The translations under genes and the position numbers were made by a program. This document shows, one piece after another, positions 28,215-36,262 of a stretch of 40,562 nucleotides of DNA (position 1 is the stretch's first letter; every line of letters starts with the position of its first letter). The stretch covers positions 1 through 40,562 of the forward strand of contig JANDJK010000014.1 in NCBI GenBank assembly GCA_024330925.1. Reading direction: 5' to 3'. The stretch is from Nitrospira sp. Its GTDB lineage: Bacteria > Nitrospirota > Nitrospiria > Nitrospirales > Nitrospiraceae. Under the pieces are notes generated by a model. The model made no database searches and was not told where the DNA came from. It saw only the letters and a program-made list of their open reading frames with translations.

Positions 28215-28394
28215 CTAATGTCCCATCTTGGGCCCGGTGGCGTTTGCTCCTTGTGTGATGAGAGAGAACCGAACCGTGGATTGACAATGGGGACATTTAG
28301 TACGGATGGTCACGTTGTCCACCCATTCATATTGTTCGGACTTGAGCCACATGAGCCGAAAACATTTGGGGCAGGTGCGGACTTGCGTTGACAT
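28215..28394 (-). CDS. Small zinc-ribbon protein
   Basis: A 59-residue protein with two CxxC pairs, TCPKC and KCPHC, separated by about 23 residues in a zinc-ribbon layout (EYKCP-type single knuckles at each end). ATG 28394 has GAGGAAG four bases upstream, a strong signal; the frame extends further upstream but that part is antisense to the acetyltransferase gene and unconvincing. Zinc ribbons bind nucleic acid or protein partners. The rest (SLITQGANATGPKMGH) carries no motif. It may be regulatory, but nothing shows that. Confidence 0.65.
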   Translation of the reverse strand: MSTQVRTCPKCFRLMWLKSEQYEWVDNVTIRTKCPHCQSTVRFSLITQGANATGPKMGH

Positions 28395-28463
28395 GATCTT
28401 CCTCGTACACTTTCTCCAGCAAGACAATCTGAACGCAACCCAGTAATGTAGTATAAGATTCGC

Positions 28464-28889
28464 GTGTCCCTCAAGCCTGCCATTCGTTACTCCGATGATG
28501 TGTTTCCGCAGCCTGACCAACTGATTCGGCTTTTCCACCAAGCCCCCTGGGCCAAAGGTCGGACGAGTACGGACACGGAGGCAATGCTGCGCCAGACGGA
28601 TATAGCCATCTGTGCGTGGGAGCAGGAACGGCTCGTTGGGTTTGGGCGGGTGCTGACGGACTTTGTTTACCGGGCGACGATTTGGGATGTGATCGTTGAC
28701 CAATCCTACCAAGGACAGGGGATCGGCTCAGAAATTGTTCGGCGGATTTTGTACCACCCGCGATTGCAACAGGTCGAACTCTTTTGGCTCTGCACGAGGC
28801 GCCCCGGCTTCTACGCAAAACTGGGCTTCAGCTCACAAGAGCAAACGGGGATGGTCTGGGCCAGAAACCCTCAGGCTCGCTGGGAGTGA
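28464..28889 (+). CDS. GNAT-family N-acetyltransferase
   Basis: A 141-residue GNAT protein. The acetyl-CoA pyrophosphate loop appears as QSYQGQGIGSEIVRRIL (Q-x-x-G-x-G), preceded by the VGFGRVLTDFVYRATIWDVIV strands; the end reads RRPGFYAKLGFSSQ, the usual FYxxxGF motif. The substrate cannot be told. The start at GTG 28464 lacks a clear ribosome-binding site and could be off by a few codons. The gene is divergent from the zinc-ribbon gene, with 69 bases between the two starts. Confidence 0.85.
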   Translation: MSLKPAIRYSDDVFPQPDQLIRLFHQAPWAKGRTSTDTEAMLRQTDIAICAWEQERLVGFGRVLTDFVYRATIWDVIVDQSYQGQGIGSEIVRRILYHPRLQQVELFWLCTRRPGFYAKLGFSSQEQTGMVWARNPQARWE

Positions 28890-28894
28890 TCATG

Positions 28895-28921
28895 GAAAGG
28901 ACCTCTTGGCCGTGGTCTTTC
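28895..28921. terminator. Bidirectional terminator candidate between acetyltransferase and OMP genes
   Basis: GAAAGGACC (28895-28903) pairs with GGTCTTTC (28914-28921): eight pairs and one bulged G, with a ten-base loop. It begins six bases after the acetyltransferase stop. The two genes converge here, so one hairpin can serve both strands. Confidence 0.4.
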
Positions 28922-28952
28922 TAAGCGCGCTCCCTACGGTATGCAAGAGGCT

Positions 28953-29630
28953 CTAAAAGAAAGTCTTTACCCCGAAGAGAAATCCAAAAGACGAAAGGTT
29001 CCAATCGTTGATTCGAAACCGGTTATCAACATGGGCGTGCCCGTCGTTTCGTTTGTAGGCCCACTCGGCGTTGACCGCCAGGTGCCTGTTCACCAGATAG
29101 TCCACACCCCATCCTAGTCTCCAGGCGAATGTGTTGCTGGGGCTGATCTCGGCGGAGATCGCCTCACTGAAACTGTTCACGTTCACGCCGAAACTCATGT
29201 TGACATAAGGAACAAACGAGCCCAATGTGACAGGACGGAGCTCGACCGTTGGAAGCACTGAGACAGTCTGTTGACTGCCCACATCCAATGACAAACGGCG
29301 CTCTTCGACATCCACGCCATGTCGCTCCCACTCCACCATGAGGCCCAGCAAGAACCATCGATTCAGGCTGTAGAGGGCCTGTACGTTGATAAGCGGGCCA
29401 ATTCCGGCGGATCCTTGGTGAAAGCCTGCGATGCCAACCACATCGTGCGAGAGAGATTGGGTGGGAACGGCAAATCCAACTCGAGCTCCCAGTATCCAGA
29501 CGTTAGGCTGGATTTCTCCGAATGATTGATGGTCATGAGCGGCCTGCGCCGATCCATTCGGCCCCAGCACACTCACCATGCCGAAATACAGGAAGATGAT
29601 TAGCTGCAACAGGGGGCGGTTGATGTTCAT
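28953..29630 (-). CDS. Outer-membrane beta-barrel protein
   Basis: 225 residues with a signal peptide (LLQLIIFLYFGMVSVLGPNGSAQA, cleaved near AQA), followed by alternating amphipathic strands and a terminal Phe (GVKTFF), the usual outer-membrane insertion signal. The size suits an eight-strand OmpA/OmpW-type barrel. The start codon follows AAGGAGGAACGACT, a strong ribosome-binding site. It is His-rich at the mature N-terminus (AHDHQ) and in RNDGHAHVDNRF. It lies 168 bases downstream of znuB on the same strand, so it could belong to the same metal regulon; that is inference. Confidence 0.75.
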   Translation of the reverse strand: MNINRPLLQLIIFLYFGMVSVLGPNGSAQAAHDHQSFGEIQPNVWILGARVGFAVPTQSLSHDVVGIAGFHQGSAGIGPLINVQALYSLNRWFLLGLMVEWERHGVDVEERRLSLDVGSQQTVSVLPTVELRPVTLGSFVPYVNMSFGVNVNSFSEAISAEISPSNTFAWRLGWGVDYLVNRHLAVNAEWAYKRNDGHAHVDNRFRINDWNLSSFGFLFGVKTFF

Positions 29631-29798
29631 AGTCGTTCCTCCTTTTCAGACAGGGCCCTCCCAATATGGTGGACAAGCGAGATAGCCGACATGTTGTCGC
29701 ATAAGTAGCTGATGATGATCAAATCCGCGGCTTGCGCTCCGTGGCCACCATGCTTCTTGCGAATTGAAAGGGAACGAGAGGTAGAAGACCACAGTGGT

Positions 29799-30629
29799 TC
29801 AGGGGCGGGAGGAGCCGAGGGGGTGTTTCATGCGTTTGGGAGAGATGAGCAGCGAGAAGAAGAACACCGCGATAGCCAGCAGGACAATGGACGGTCCGGA
29901 AGGAATATCCCACACAGTGGAGACAATGACACCTGTGACAGCCGTCGCCGTTCCAATGAGCACCGAGTACAGAGTGAGTGTCGTCAGGCTGTGGGTGAGC
30001 TGATATGCTGTGGAGGCAGGAATGAGAACCATCGCAAACACCAAGATGGCGCCGACGGTTTTTAGTGCTACTACCACGGTAAGGGCGATCAGCGTCAACA
30101 ACAGAAAAAAAATGCTGCGAGCTGGAATGCCGGAAGCTTCCGCCATCTCTTGATCAAAGGCGATAAACAACAATTCCTTCCAGAACAAAGCCAACAGGCT
30201 CAGCTCCAGCACTGCCAGTCCACCGATGAGGAACAACTCCTCGCCTGTGACCGACAACACGCTGCCGAACAAGTACCCATACACTTCAGGGTTGTACGTT
30301 CTCATGAAACCGATGAACATGATAGCCAGCGCCATGGTGGCGGTGTACAGGATGCCGATCGACACGTCTAATTTCATCCGGCCTTGCTCCTCAAGCCAGC
30401 CTGTGATCCAAACGGTAGCAACTCCAAACGCGATGGCCAACGGCAGCGGTGGCCATCCGACAAGATAGCCCAGCGTAACACCAGCAAAGGCGGCGTGGGA
30501 GGTACCGGCCCCGACGAATGCCAAGCCTCGCAGCACCACGAACACCCCGATGAGCGAACAGAGGGCGCCCACTATTGCCGCGGCGAGCAGCGACCGCTGC
30601 ATGAAATCGTATGTGAACAGTTCCAACAT
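29799..30629 (-). CDS. ZnuB-type metal ABC transporter permease
   Basis: A 276-residue integral-membrane protein of the ABC-3 family (ZnuB/MntB-like). It has about eight hydrophobic segments and the family block GTSHAAFAGVTLGYLVGWPP. It carries a zinc/manganese-type substrate through the inner membrane as partner of the ATPase encoded 21 bases upstream. The start ATG lies inside a perfect palindrome, CCAACA-T-TGTTGG (separate entry). Without biochemistry the cargo (Zn, Mn or Fe) is not fixed. Confidence 0.9.
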   Translation of the reverse strand: MLELFTYDFMQRSLLAAAIVGALCSLIGVFVVLRGLAFVGAGTSHAAFAGVTLGYLVGWPPLPLAIAFGVATVWITGWLEEQGRMKLDVSIGILYTATMALAIMFIGFMRTYNPEVYGYLFGSVLSVTGEELFLIGGLAVLELSLLALFWKELLFIAFDQEMAEASGIPARSIFFLLLTLIALTVVVALKTVGAILVFAMVLIPASTAYQLTHSLTTLTLYSVLIGTATAVTGVIVSTVWDIPSGPSIVLLAIAVFFFSLLISPKRMKHPLGSSRP

Positions 30630-30635
30630 TGTTGG
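30623..30635. repeat. Palindrome over the znuB start codon
   Basis: CCAACA (30623-30628) and TGTTGG (30630-30635) are perfect inverted arms around one base. The complement of the znuB ATG (30627-30629) falls within it. In RNA it would give a five-pair stem around the start codon. Chance is possible. Confidence 0.35.
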
Positions 30636-30650
30636 GCCCGTTTCTGGGTG

Positions 30651-31466
30651 TCAGGGGGAATGATGATAATCCCCGACAAACACCAGGTTGCTGTCAGAAA
30701 AGATCAGGCCTCTGCCATACACCTGTTCAAGGATGTCTGGCTTGAGCACGTCGGCAGGAGGGCCATGGGCGTACAGGCGGGTCTTGAGTAGGACCAAACG
30801 ATCGACCCGTGAGCGAATCATGTTGATGTCATGGGTAATCAACAACACGGTCAGCCTCAGGGTCTTGTGCAAGTGCTGGATCAGATCGAGGACATTGTAT
30901 TGCATGGGGAGATCTAACCCCGTCGTTGGTTCGTCTAACAAAAGAACCTTGGGTTGCTGGGCGAGGGCCCTGGCGATGAGCACTCGTTGCTGTTGGCCTC
31001 CCGACAGGCTGCCCAGGGCGACGTCGCGGTAGCGCTCCATGGCCACGAGGGCAAGCGACTCCAGCGCGATCCGACGATCCTGTGGCCCCGGGCGGCGAAA
31101 AAGGCCCAGGGCTCCGTATCGCCCCATCATGACTGTCTCAAAAACAGTTACTGGAAAATCACGATCGACGACACCCTTTTGGGGGAGATAGCCGATCTGG
31201 GCCCGATGGTGGCATCGGAGTTCTTCACAAGCGCAGTCAAAGATACGGAGCTGTCCCTTGAGGGGGGCGAGCAGTCCCAACACGGCTCGGCACAAGGTGG
31301 TTTTTCCTGAACCGTTGGGACCGATGATGCCGATGAATTCGCCGGCGTGAATTGATAGCGAAATGTCCTCCAATGCAACCACGCCGGGAAACCCAAACCA
31401 GGCATGGTCAAAGCGAATAATCACGGGGCACGAAGTACGTTCCTGCGAGTCTTGCTGGCTGGTCAT
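30651..31466 (-). CDS. ZnuC-type metal ABC transporter ATPase
   Basis: A 271-residue ABC ATPase. Walker A GPNGSGKTT, the Q-loop region, signature LSGGQQQRV, and Walker B LLLDEPTTGLD are all intact, followed by the switch His in ITHDINMI. The family is MntB/ZnuC-like, energising high-affinity import of a divalent metal. It sits between the znuA-type binding protein (29 bases upstream) and the znuB-type permease (21 bases downstream), in a normal importer order. Confidence 0.93.
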   Translation of the reverse strand: MTSQQDSQERTSCPVIIRFDHAWFGFPGVVALEDISLSIHAGEFIGIIGPNGSGKTTLCRAVLGLLAPLKGQLRIFDCACEELRCHHRAQIGYLPQKGVVDRDFPVTVFETVMMGRYGALGLFRRPGPQDRRIALESLALVAMERYRDVALGSLSGGQQQRVLIARALAQQPKVLLLDEPTTGLDLPMQYNVLDLIQHLHKTLRLTVLLITHDINMIRSRVDRLVLLKTRLYAHGPPADVLKPDILEQVYGRGLIFSDSNLVFVGDYHHSP

Positions 31467-31495
31467 GCTGAGGGGTGCGTCGCGAACACGATGGG

Positions 31496-32446
31496 TCAGC
31501 TCTCCAATGCCTCCGCCAATTTGAGCACATTATAACGAAGCATGTCGAGGTATGACTCGGTGCCGGGGAGCCCTCCGGGGAGGGTCGTGAGGATGACCAC
31601 CGTTGCGCCCGTCTCTTTTGCAAGCAGATGGGGGATTCGTTGACTTAACTGGATCTCAGAGGCGATCACCTTCAGCCGTTCCTTTTTGATCTTGCCGATT
31701 AATTGTTGAAGCTGGAGGGCAGAAGGCTCCGCGCCTGCATGGATTTGGATCGTCGCCGCGATTTCGAAGCCGAACCGCTTGGCCAGGTATGGCCAGGCGG
31801 GATGATGGGCCACAATGCGCCGGTCCGGGAGCCGGCTGACTCGCTCCAATAGTTCCCGCCGGAGCTTGTCCACCTGTTCAAGGTAAGCCGCTAGGTTTCG
31901 TCGATAGTCCTCTGCCTGAGCGGGATCGACAGCGATCAACGCATCAGCAATATGGCGCGCCATGATCTCAACATTGTTCGGATCCATCCAAATGTGAGGA
32001 TTACCCAACCGGTGAGTTGTGACGTTGTCTGATGGCTGATGATGATCCTCGGCATCGTCATGGATCAGAGGAACGCCCCGAGAAGTTGTGATAACCGACA
32101 GGGATGGACTTCCCGCGTTCTTGACGAGCGAGGCGACCCACACTTCGAGGCCGAGGCCGATCTCAAACAACAACCGAGCCCTGCGTATCGCGATCAAATC
32201 GGTAGGTTTCGGAGAGTACGTATGTTCGTTCTCCCAGCCGGTGAGCAATGATTTGACCCGCACATGGGGCCGTCCTACTTGCTCTGCTAGATCCTTCAGG
32301 ACAGGAAGGGTCGTCACGATCTCGATGGGGGGATCAGCTCTGGCAGTCGATCTACAATTCGCGAGATCGGTAGCGAGGATAGCGAGGAGAAGGGCGAGCC
32401 ACAATCGTCGATATCCTGCACCCAACATGGGAGAGGACGGTAACAT
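31496..32446 (-). CDS. ZnuA-type periplasmic metal-binding protein
   Basis: A 316-residue cluster A-I solute-binding protein with an N-terminal signal peptide. Metal-ligand positions typical of the ZnuA/TroA family are visible: His in ENEHTYSPKPTD, His in NPHIWMDPNN, His in VAHHPAWPYLAKRFG and an Asp in ESYLDMLRYN. A His/Asp-rich loop, HDDAEDHHQPSD, lies between the first two ligands, a known hallmark of zinc-specific members, so zinc is the likely cargo. A lipidation Cys is possible (LANC) but atypical; simple cleavage near ARADPP is as likely. Start ATG 32446 lacks a clear ribosome-binding site; ATG 32428 is an alternative. The gene heads the znuACB set. Confidence 0.9.
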   Translation of the reverse strand: MLPSSPMLGAGYRRLWLALLLAILATDLANCRSTARADPPIEIVTTLPVLKDLAEQVGRPHVRVKSLLTGWENEHTYSPKPTDLIAIRRARLLFEIGLGLEVWVASLVKNAGSPSLSVITTSRGVPLIHDDAEDHHQPSDNVTTHRLGNPHIWMDPNNVEIMARHIADALIAVDPAQAEDYRRNLAAYLEQVDKLRRELLERVSRLPDRRIVAHHPAWPYLAKRFGFEIAATIQIHAGAEPSALQLQQLIGKIKKERLKVIASEIQLSQRIPHLLAKETGATVVILTTLPGGLPGTESYLDMLRYNVLKLAEALES

Positions 32447-32604
32447 CTGATCGGCGGGATGTCAACGGCACGGCTGGGGAGTTGTCTGCTCATGTCATCC
32501 AAGCCAGGGTTGCTTGACCGGTCCGAGGAGTTCCATTAGCGTAGCAGAGCACGAAAGATGAGGAACGTCTGTTGCGCAATGAAAAACAGGAAGGTAGCAG
32601 GCTC

Positions 32605-33792
32605 ATGAAGGTTGTGGGATTGATGTCAGGAACTTCAGGCGATGGAGTGGACGCTGCCCTGGTGGAGATCCGGCGCAACAAAGGGGGACTGCGCGTTGCT
32701 ATGCTTGCAGCGCATGCGCTGCCGTATCCCCGGTCGCTCCAACAGCGGATTGTGGCTGCGTCAGTGTCGGGAACGGTGGCGGACGTGTGTCATCTCAATG
32801 TTTTGTTGGGTGAGTGGTTTGCGAATGCCGCGCTGGGGGTGATCCGCGCCGCTGCGGTGCAACTGCAAGATGTGGATTTGATCGGGTCCCATGGCCAAAC
32901 TCTGCATCATTTGCCGCAGGGGATCAAAGATGTGAAAGTTGGCGCGATCCGTTCCACGCTTCAGATTGCAGAGCCGGCGATTATTGCGGAACGCACCGGC
33001 ATTACAACCATTGCTAATTTCCGTCCCCGCGATATCGCGGCTGGAGGTCAGGGGGCACCATTGACTCCGGCGGTCCATGCTCTTTTGTTCCGCCACCGGC
33101 GCCGTGCCAGGCTGATTGTCAACTTGGGTGGTATCAGCAATGTGACCTATTTACCCAAAGGGTCAGGTTATGAGGGGATCGTTGCGTTCGATACCGGGCC
33201 GGCCAACATGGTGTTGGACGGTCTGATGGCATGGTATTCCAAGGGACGGATGGCGATGGACCGCGATGGGCGATTAGCGGCTAAGGGTAAGGTGGACAGC
33301 CGACTGTTGGCCAAACTTCTGGCGCATCCTTACCTTTCCCAGTCGCCACCCAAGTCCACGGGGCGAGAGGTGTTCGGTGCCAAGATGATCGACGAATTGA
33401 CGACGATGCCCCAGGCGCGACAATTGACGATCGAAGACCTGCTGGCGACGTGCAGCCGCTGGACCGCGGAAGCGGTCGGAACGGTTCGGCGGTGGATTAC
33501 GGGGGGAATCGATGAAGTCATTGTTGGGGGGGGAGGCGTGCGCAATCGCGCTATTATGCAACATCTCGCCGACGTGTTCGCGCCGACGCCAGTGGCGCCG
33601 TTTGAATCGTATGGATGGGACAGCAAGGCCTTCGAGGCGGTGGCCTTTGCGGTCCTGGCCTATCAAACTGCGATGGATCAGTACGGCAATATCCCCTCGG
33701 TGACGGGAGCAGCGCATCCAGCCCTGTTAGGCTGTATCGTCCCTGCTGGGCCTGGATGGATTGAGCGGCTACGGCGCCGTGCCAAAAAGTAG
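32605..33792 (+). CDS. anmK: Anhydro-N-acetylmuramic acid kinase
   Basis: Cell-wall recycling kinase that hydrates and phosphorylates 1,6-anhydro-MurNAc to MurNAc-6-phosphate. ATG 32605 gives the characteristic start MKVVGLMSGTSGDGVDAAL, with the ATP-phosphate loop GTSGDG; the longer frame from TTG 32572 is rejected. Other landmarks are GSHGQTLHH, FRPRDIAAGGQGAPLTP, LGGISNVTYL, AFDTGPANMV and EVIVGGGGVRN. The length of 395 residues is near the family norm of about 370. It is divergent from znuA. The following gene starts 25 bases after its stop. Confidence 0.93.
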   Translation: MKVVGLMSGTSGDGVDAALVEIRRNKGGLRVAMLAAHALPYPRSLQQRIVAASVSGTVADVCHLNVLLGEWFANAALGVIRAAAVQLQDVDLIGSHGQTLHHLPQGIKDVKVGAIRSTLQIAEPAIIAERTGITTIANFRPRDIAAGGQGAPLTPAVHALLFRHRRRARLIVNLGGISNVTYLPKGSGYEGIVAFDTGPANMVLDGLMAWYSKGRMAMDRDGRLAAKGKVDSRLLAKLLAHPYLSQSPPKSTGREVFGAKMIDELTTMPQARQLTIEDLLATCSRWTAEAVGTVRRWITGGIDEVIVGGGGVRNRAIMQHLADVFAPTPVAPFESYGWDSKAFEAVAFAVLAYQTAMDQYGNIPSVTGAAHPALLGCIVPAGPGWIERLRRRAKK

Positions 33793-33817
33793 ATCAATAG
33801 CAAGAAGCAGGATTCGA

Positions 33818-34333
33818 ATGAAGGATTTGATCATAGGGGGTATAGTTGGGGCTATACCTGTCATCTGGTGGCTGATTGCTAAGGTAAAGCGACCAGTTGC
33901 TGCTCCGCAGTCGTTCATCTTGCCAGCCTCCGTCAACGTGGTATCGCTGCCGCTCCTCACAGAAAAAGAAAGTGCACTCTACAACCAGTTGCAGTTAGCG
34001 GTGCAGGACCGGTACCTCGTCTTTGCCGGTCTTCCTCTCTGGGCGTTTGTATCGGTCTACGGGGCGAGAAAGGAGCGGCTGCCAGTTCTCAAACGTCTTG
34101 TGTTAACGCGGGTTGATTTTGCGTTGGTCCATCCCGGCTCGCGCAAGGTGGAATTGATGGTGTTGCTCCACGAGGAGCCATTGACGGTCGCGCAGCGGGA
34201 GCGTGACGATACAGTGGAATCAGTGGCATCTGCCGCCGGGATCAAGGTCGTCAAGGTCTGGTCTAATCACTCCTACAGCATTCCTGAACTGACCATGCTG
34301 CTTGGTATGGCAGAGCCCGAAGAAGATTGCTGA
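33818..34333 (+). CDS. Membrane-anchored DUF2726-type protein
   Basis: 171 residues from ATG 33818 (AGCAGGA upstream; the longer frame from 33761 overlaps anmK and is rejected). A single membrane helix at about residues 3-20 (LIIGGIVGAIPVIWWLIA) leads to a soluble domain resembling DUF2726, a restriction-endonuclease-like fold: KRLVLTRVDFALVHPGSRKVELMVLLHEE, then AQRERDDTVESVASAAGIKVVKVW. In many DUF2726 proteins a nucleic-acid role is suspected but not shown. The acidic residues needed by such nucleases are not all evident. It is probably cotranscribed with anmK. Confidence 0.65.
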   Translation: MKDLIIGGIVGAIPVIWWLIAKVKRPVAAPQSFILPASVNVVSLPLLTEKESALYNQLQLAVQDRYLVFAGLPLWAFVSVYGARKERLPVLKRLVLTRVDFALVHPGSRKVELMVLLHEEPLTVAQRERDDTVESVASAAGIKVVKVWSNHSYSIPELTMLLGMAEPEEDC

Positions 34334-35109
34334 GCGCCATAGTGTCTGATCCCCGCCTGTCTCCGGCGGTTGACACGGGGCTTGTTCATCTCTCGCAGCG
34401 ATCGTGTGGCTTGTTTTGCTTCTGGACTGTCCCGGTCATGAGCAATGGCGCGCTTACAGGTCAGGCGGTCTGTTCAGGGTCTTCCAACTCGATATCGATG
34501 TATCCGAGCGTGCGTATCGAAGCAGTATGGGGGATCGAACGGATAAAACATGGGCATGGTAGAAAAGAAGTCCAGCGTTTCGTGATCGCATCTTATGCGA
34601 AGCTGGTATGCGCTAATCTAAATGAGCATTGGCGACGAAGATGATTGGGTGCGACAATCCGATGAATTGCCAAAATCCTGCCGGGGACGCTTCATCATCC
34701 CGTTACGTGAGCTCCTCGATGATCCGTTCATACAGACCCGTGGTCTGTCACCCATGTGATCGACGACTCTAACGGTCTCCTCGGCTGAGGAAAAAGCAAG
34801 GGCAAACTAGAGAACAAAATTAATCATGATGCATGCCATGGGTGAGTGTCCGGATTGATCAGACTGACAGCGAAGAATCCCAGGGCAAATTGCGGTTCAC
34901 TCTCCTGATCCTGGCGATTTGTCATGGGAGGTCTCCACCGGTTGTCAAGGTGACAGTCTGGTACAGGCCGATCTCTTGTTAACGCGTGCTGGTCTCCAAC
35001 ACTACAATGACGACCTGATTGCTTGGATTGGAAGCTCGGTGAGCGTGCGACTTTCAGAAGAGAACGTCAAGAAGACCCGTCGAAATCACGGGAACAAGCA
35101 AGAAACAAT
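34334..35109. other. Gene-poor region with small hairpins
   Basis: About 780 bases without a convincing protein; frames are under about 105 residues and lack ribosome-binding sites. Two structures are visible. A weak terminator-like hairpin starts 20 bases after the DUF2726 stop (listed separately). A perfect seven-pair hairpin, ACAGACC-CGT-GGTCTGT, sits at 34732-34748 and stands alone. The base composition is close to that of its neighbours. It may be a relic of an inactivated gene. Confidence 0.5.
34353..34369 (+). terminator. Weak terminator-like hairpin after the DUF2726 gene
   Basis: CCGCC (34353-34357) pairs with GGCGG (34365-34369) around seven bases, followed only by TTG. The short stem and absent T-tract make it tentative. 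Confidence 0.25.
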
Positions 35110-36042
35110 TTAGAGCGGTTTACTGTGGGGGAGCGAAGTCAGCGAGTGGGCTGCCACATGGAACTCAAAGGCGTTGCCGCCCCGTTGTTTGGCGCGGTAC
35201 ATCGCAGCGTCTGCATGTCGCAAAAGATCATCGATGTCGTGATCGTCAAGGGGGTAAACGGTTATACCGATGCTGACGCCGATGACGGCCTGTCCCGATA
35301 GCAGACAAAATGGCTCGATCATGGACGAGATGATCCGTTCGGCGATGTGAGCGAGATCTTCTTCATAGGATAGGCCTTCCACGATGACGGTGAATTCATC
35401 GCCGCCCATGCGCGCGACCGTATCGACTTCGCGCACGCAGGCTTTGATTCGGTCGGCAGTGGCCCGCAAGACTTGGTCACCAGCTTCATGTCCCCATGTG
35501 TCATTGACGGTCTTGAAACGATCAAGATCAAGCAGCATGAGGCCGATCCCTTGCTGAAGCCGTTTGCTTCTCGCCATGGCATGAAGCAAACGGTCACGGA
35601 ACAACGTTCGGTTGACAAGGCCTGTCAATTGGTCGTATTGAGCGAGGTAGGTCAATCGCTCCTCGGCTCGCTTACGTTCAATGGCGTAACGGATCGATTG
35701 AGCCAGCAGTTCGCCACGACACCGTCCCTTAACGAGATAATCTTGGGCGCCAGCATGGATCACCTGCAGTGCGATGCTTTGATCACTCACGCCACTGAGG
35801 ACAATCACAGGGATTCTGGGGTTTGCTGATTGAATTTGTCCCAACAAGGTCAGTCCGGATCCATTGGGCCAGGCGAGATCGAGGAGAACCGCGTCGTAAC
35901 GGCCTCGGGTGATCTGGTCAAGGGCTTCGTTGAGGCACGCGACACGCCTGACCTCGAATTGGTGTGTATCCCATCCTGCCAAGATGTCGTGGGTTAGCAA
36001 GGCGTCGGTTTCGTTGTCGTCGATCAACAAGATCTTGAGCAT
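35110..36042 (-). CDS. Response regulator with GGDEF (diguanylate cyclase) output
   Basis: 310 residues from ATG 36042 (AGGA seven bases upstream; GTG 36048 is two codons earlier and too close to that site). The receiver domain has LIDDNETD and phospho-acceptor Asp55 (LLDLAWP), with the conserved Lys in YLVKGR. A linker helix leads to the GGDEF domain with DQLTGLVNR, the catalytic GGDEF at residues 213-217, and an inhibitory-site RxxD (REVD) five residues before it. All point to an active cyclase making c-di-GMP under phosphorelay and product-feedback control. There is no EAL domain and no adjacent cognate kinase; the hybrid kinase at 17263 is not next to it. Confidence 0.93.
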   Translation of the reverse strand: MLKILLIDDNETDALLTHDILAGWDTHQFEVRRVACLNEALDQITRGRYDAVLLDLAWPNGSGLTLLGQIQSANPRIPVIVLSGVSDQSIALQVIHAGAQDYLVKGRCRGELLAQSIRYAIERKRAEERLTYLAQYDQLTGLVNRTLFRDRLLHAMARSKRLQQGIGLMLLDLDRFKTVNDTWGHEAGDQVLRATADRIKACVREVDTVARMGGDEFTVIVEGLSYEEDLAHIAERIISSMIEPFCLLSGQAVIGVSIGITVYPLDDHDIDDLLRHADAAMYRAKQRGGNAFEFHVAAHSLTSLPHSKPL

Positions 36043-36185
36043 TGGCACGTCCTGATGAGCATAGGAGTTGCCGGAGGCACTGTCACTCTTCTTGTCAGTA
36101 TAGCCGAGGAAGTGCCCTCAACAAAGCAATGGCGTAATTGGTGACTGAAGCGAGGGGGAGGCAAGTTCCGGGAAACGGCGGCCTG

Positions 36186-36220
36186 GCCTGTGCCTCACGA
36201 AGTGAGCTCACTGGACAGGC
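36186..36220. repeat. Nested inverted repeats
   Basis: Outer arms GCCTGT (36186-36191) and ACAGGC (36215-36220) enclose a hairpin CTCAC-GAA-GTGAG (36194-36206). It lies in the gap between the small lipoprotein and the GGDEF regulator, downstream of the first and upstream of the second. Confidence 0.4.
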
Positions 36221-36249
36221 AAAGGCATTCAGGGGGAATCGTTGATTGC

Positions 36250-36262
36250 CCTGACCCTCAGG
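36250..36262 (-). other. Hairpin over the lipoprotein stop codon
   Basis: CCTGA-CCC-TCAGG, five perfect pairs with a three-base loop, includes the stop codon of the small lipoprotein gene. It lacks a T-tract and may act as a 3'-end barrier. Confidence 0.3.

Noticed and set aside
34772..34795. TCCTC/GAGGA hairpin followed by AAAAAG
   Set aside because: It is followed by A rather than T on the plus strand, and on the minus strand the T-run comes before the stem, so it does not fit a terminator on either strand.
34919..35113. Small open frame of 64 residues before the GGDEF gene
   Set aside because: Very short, no signal or domain, and overlapping the end of the regulator gene.
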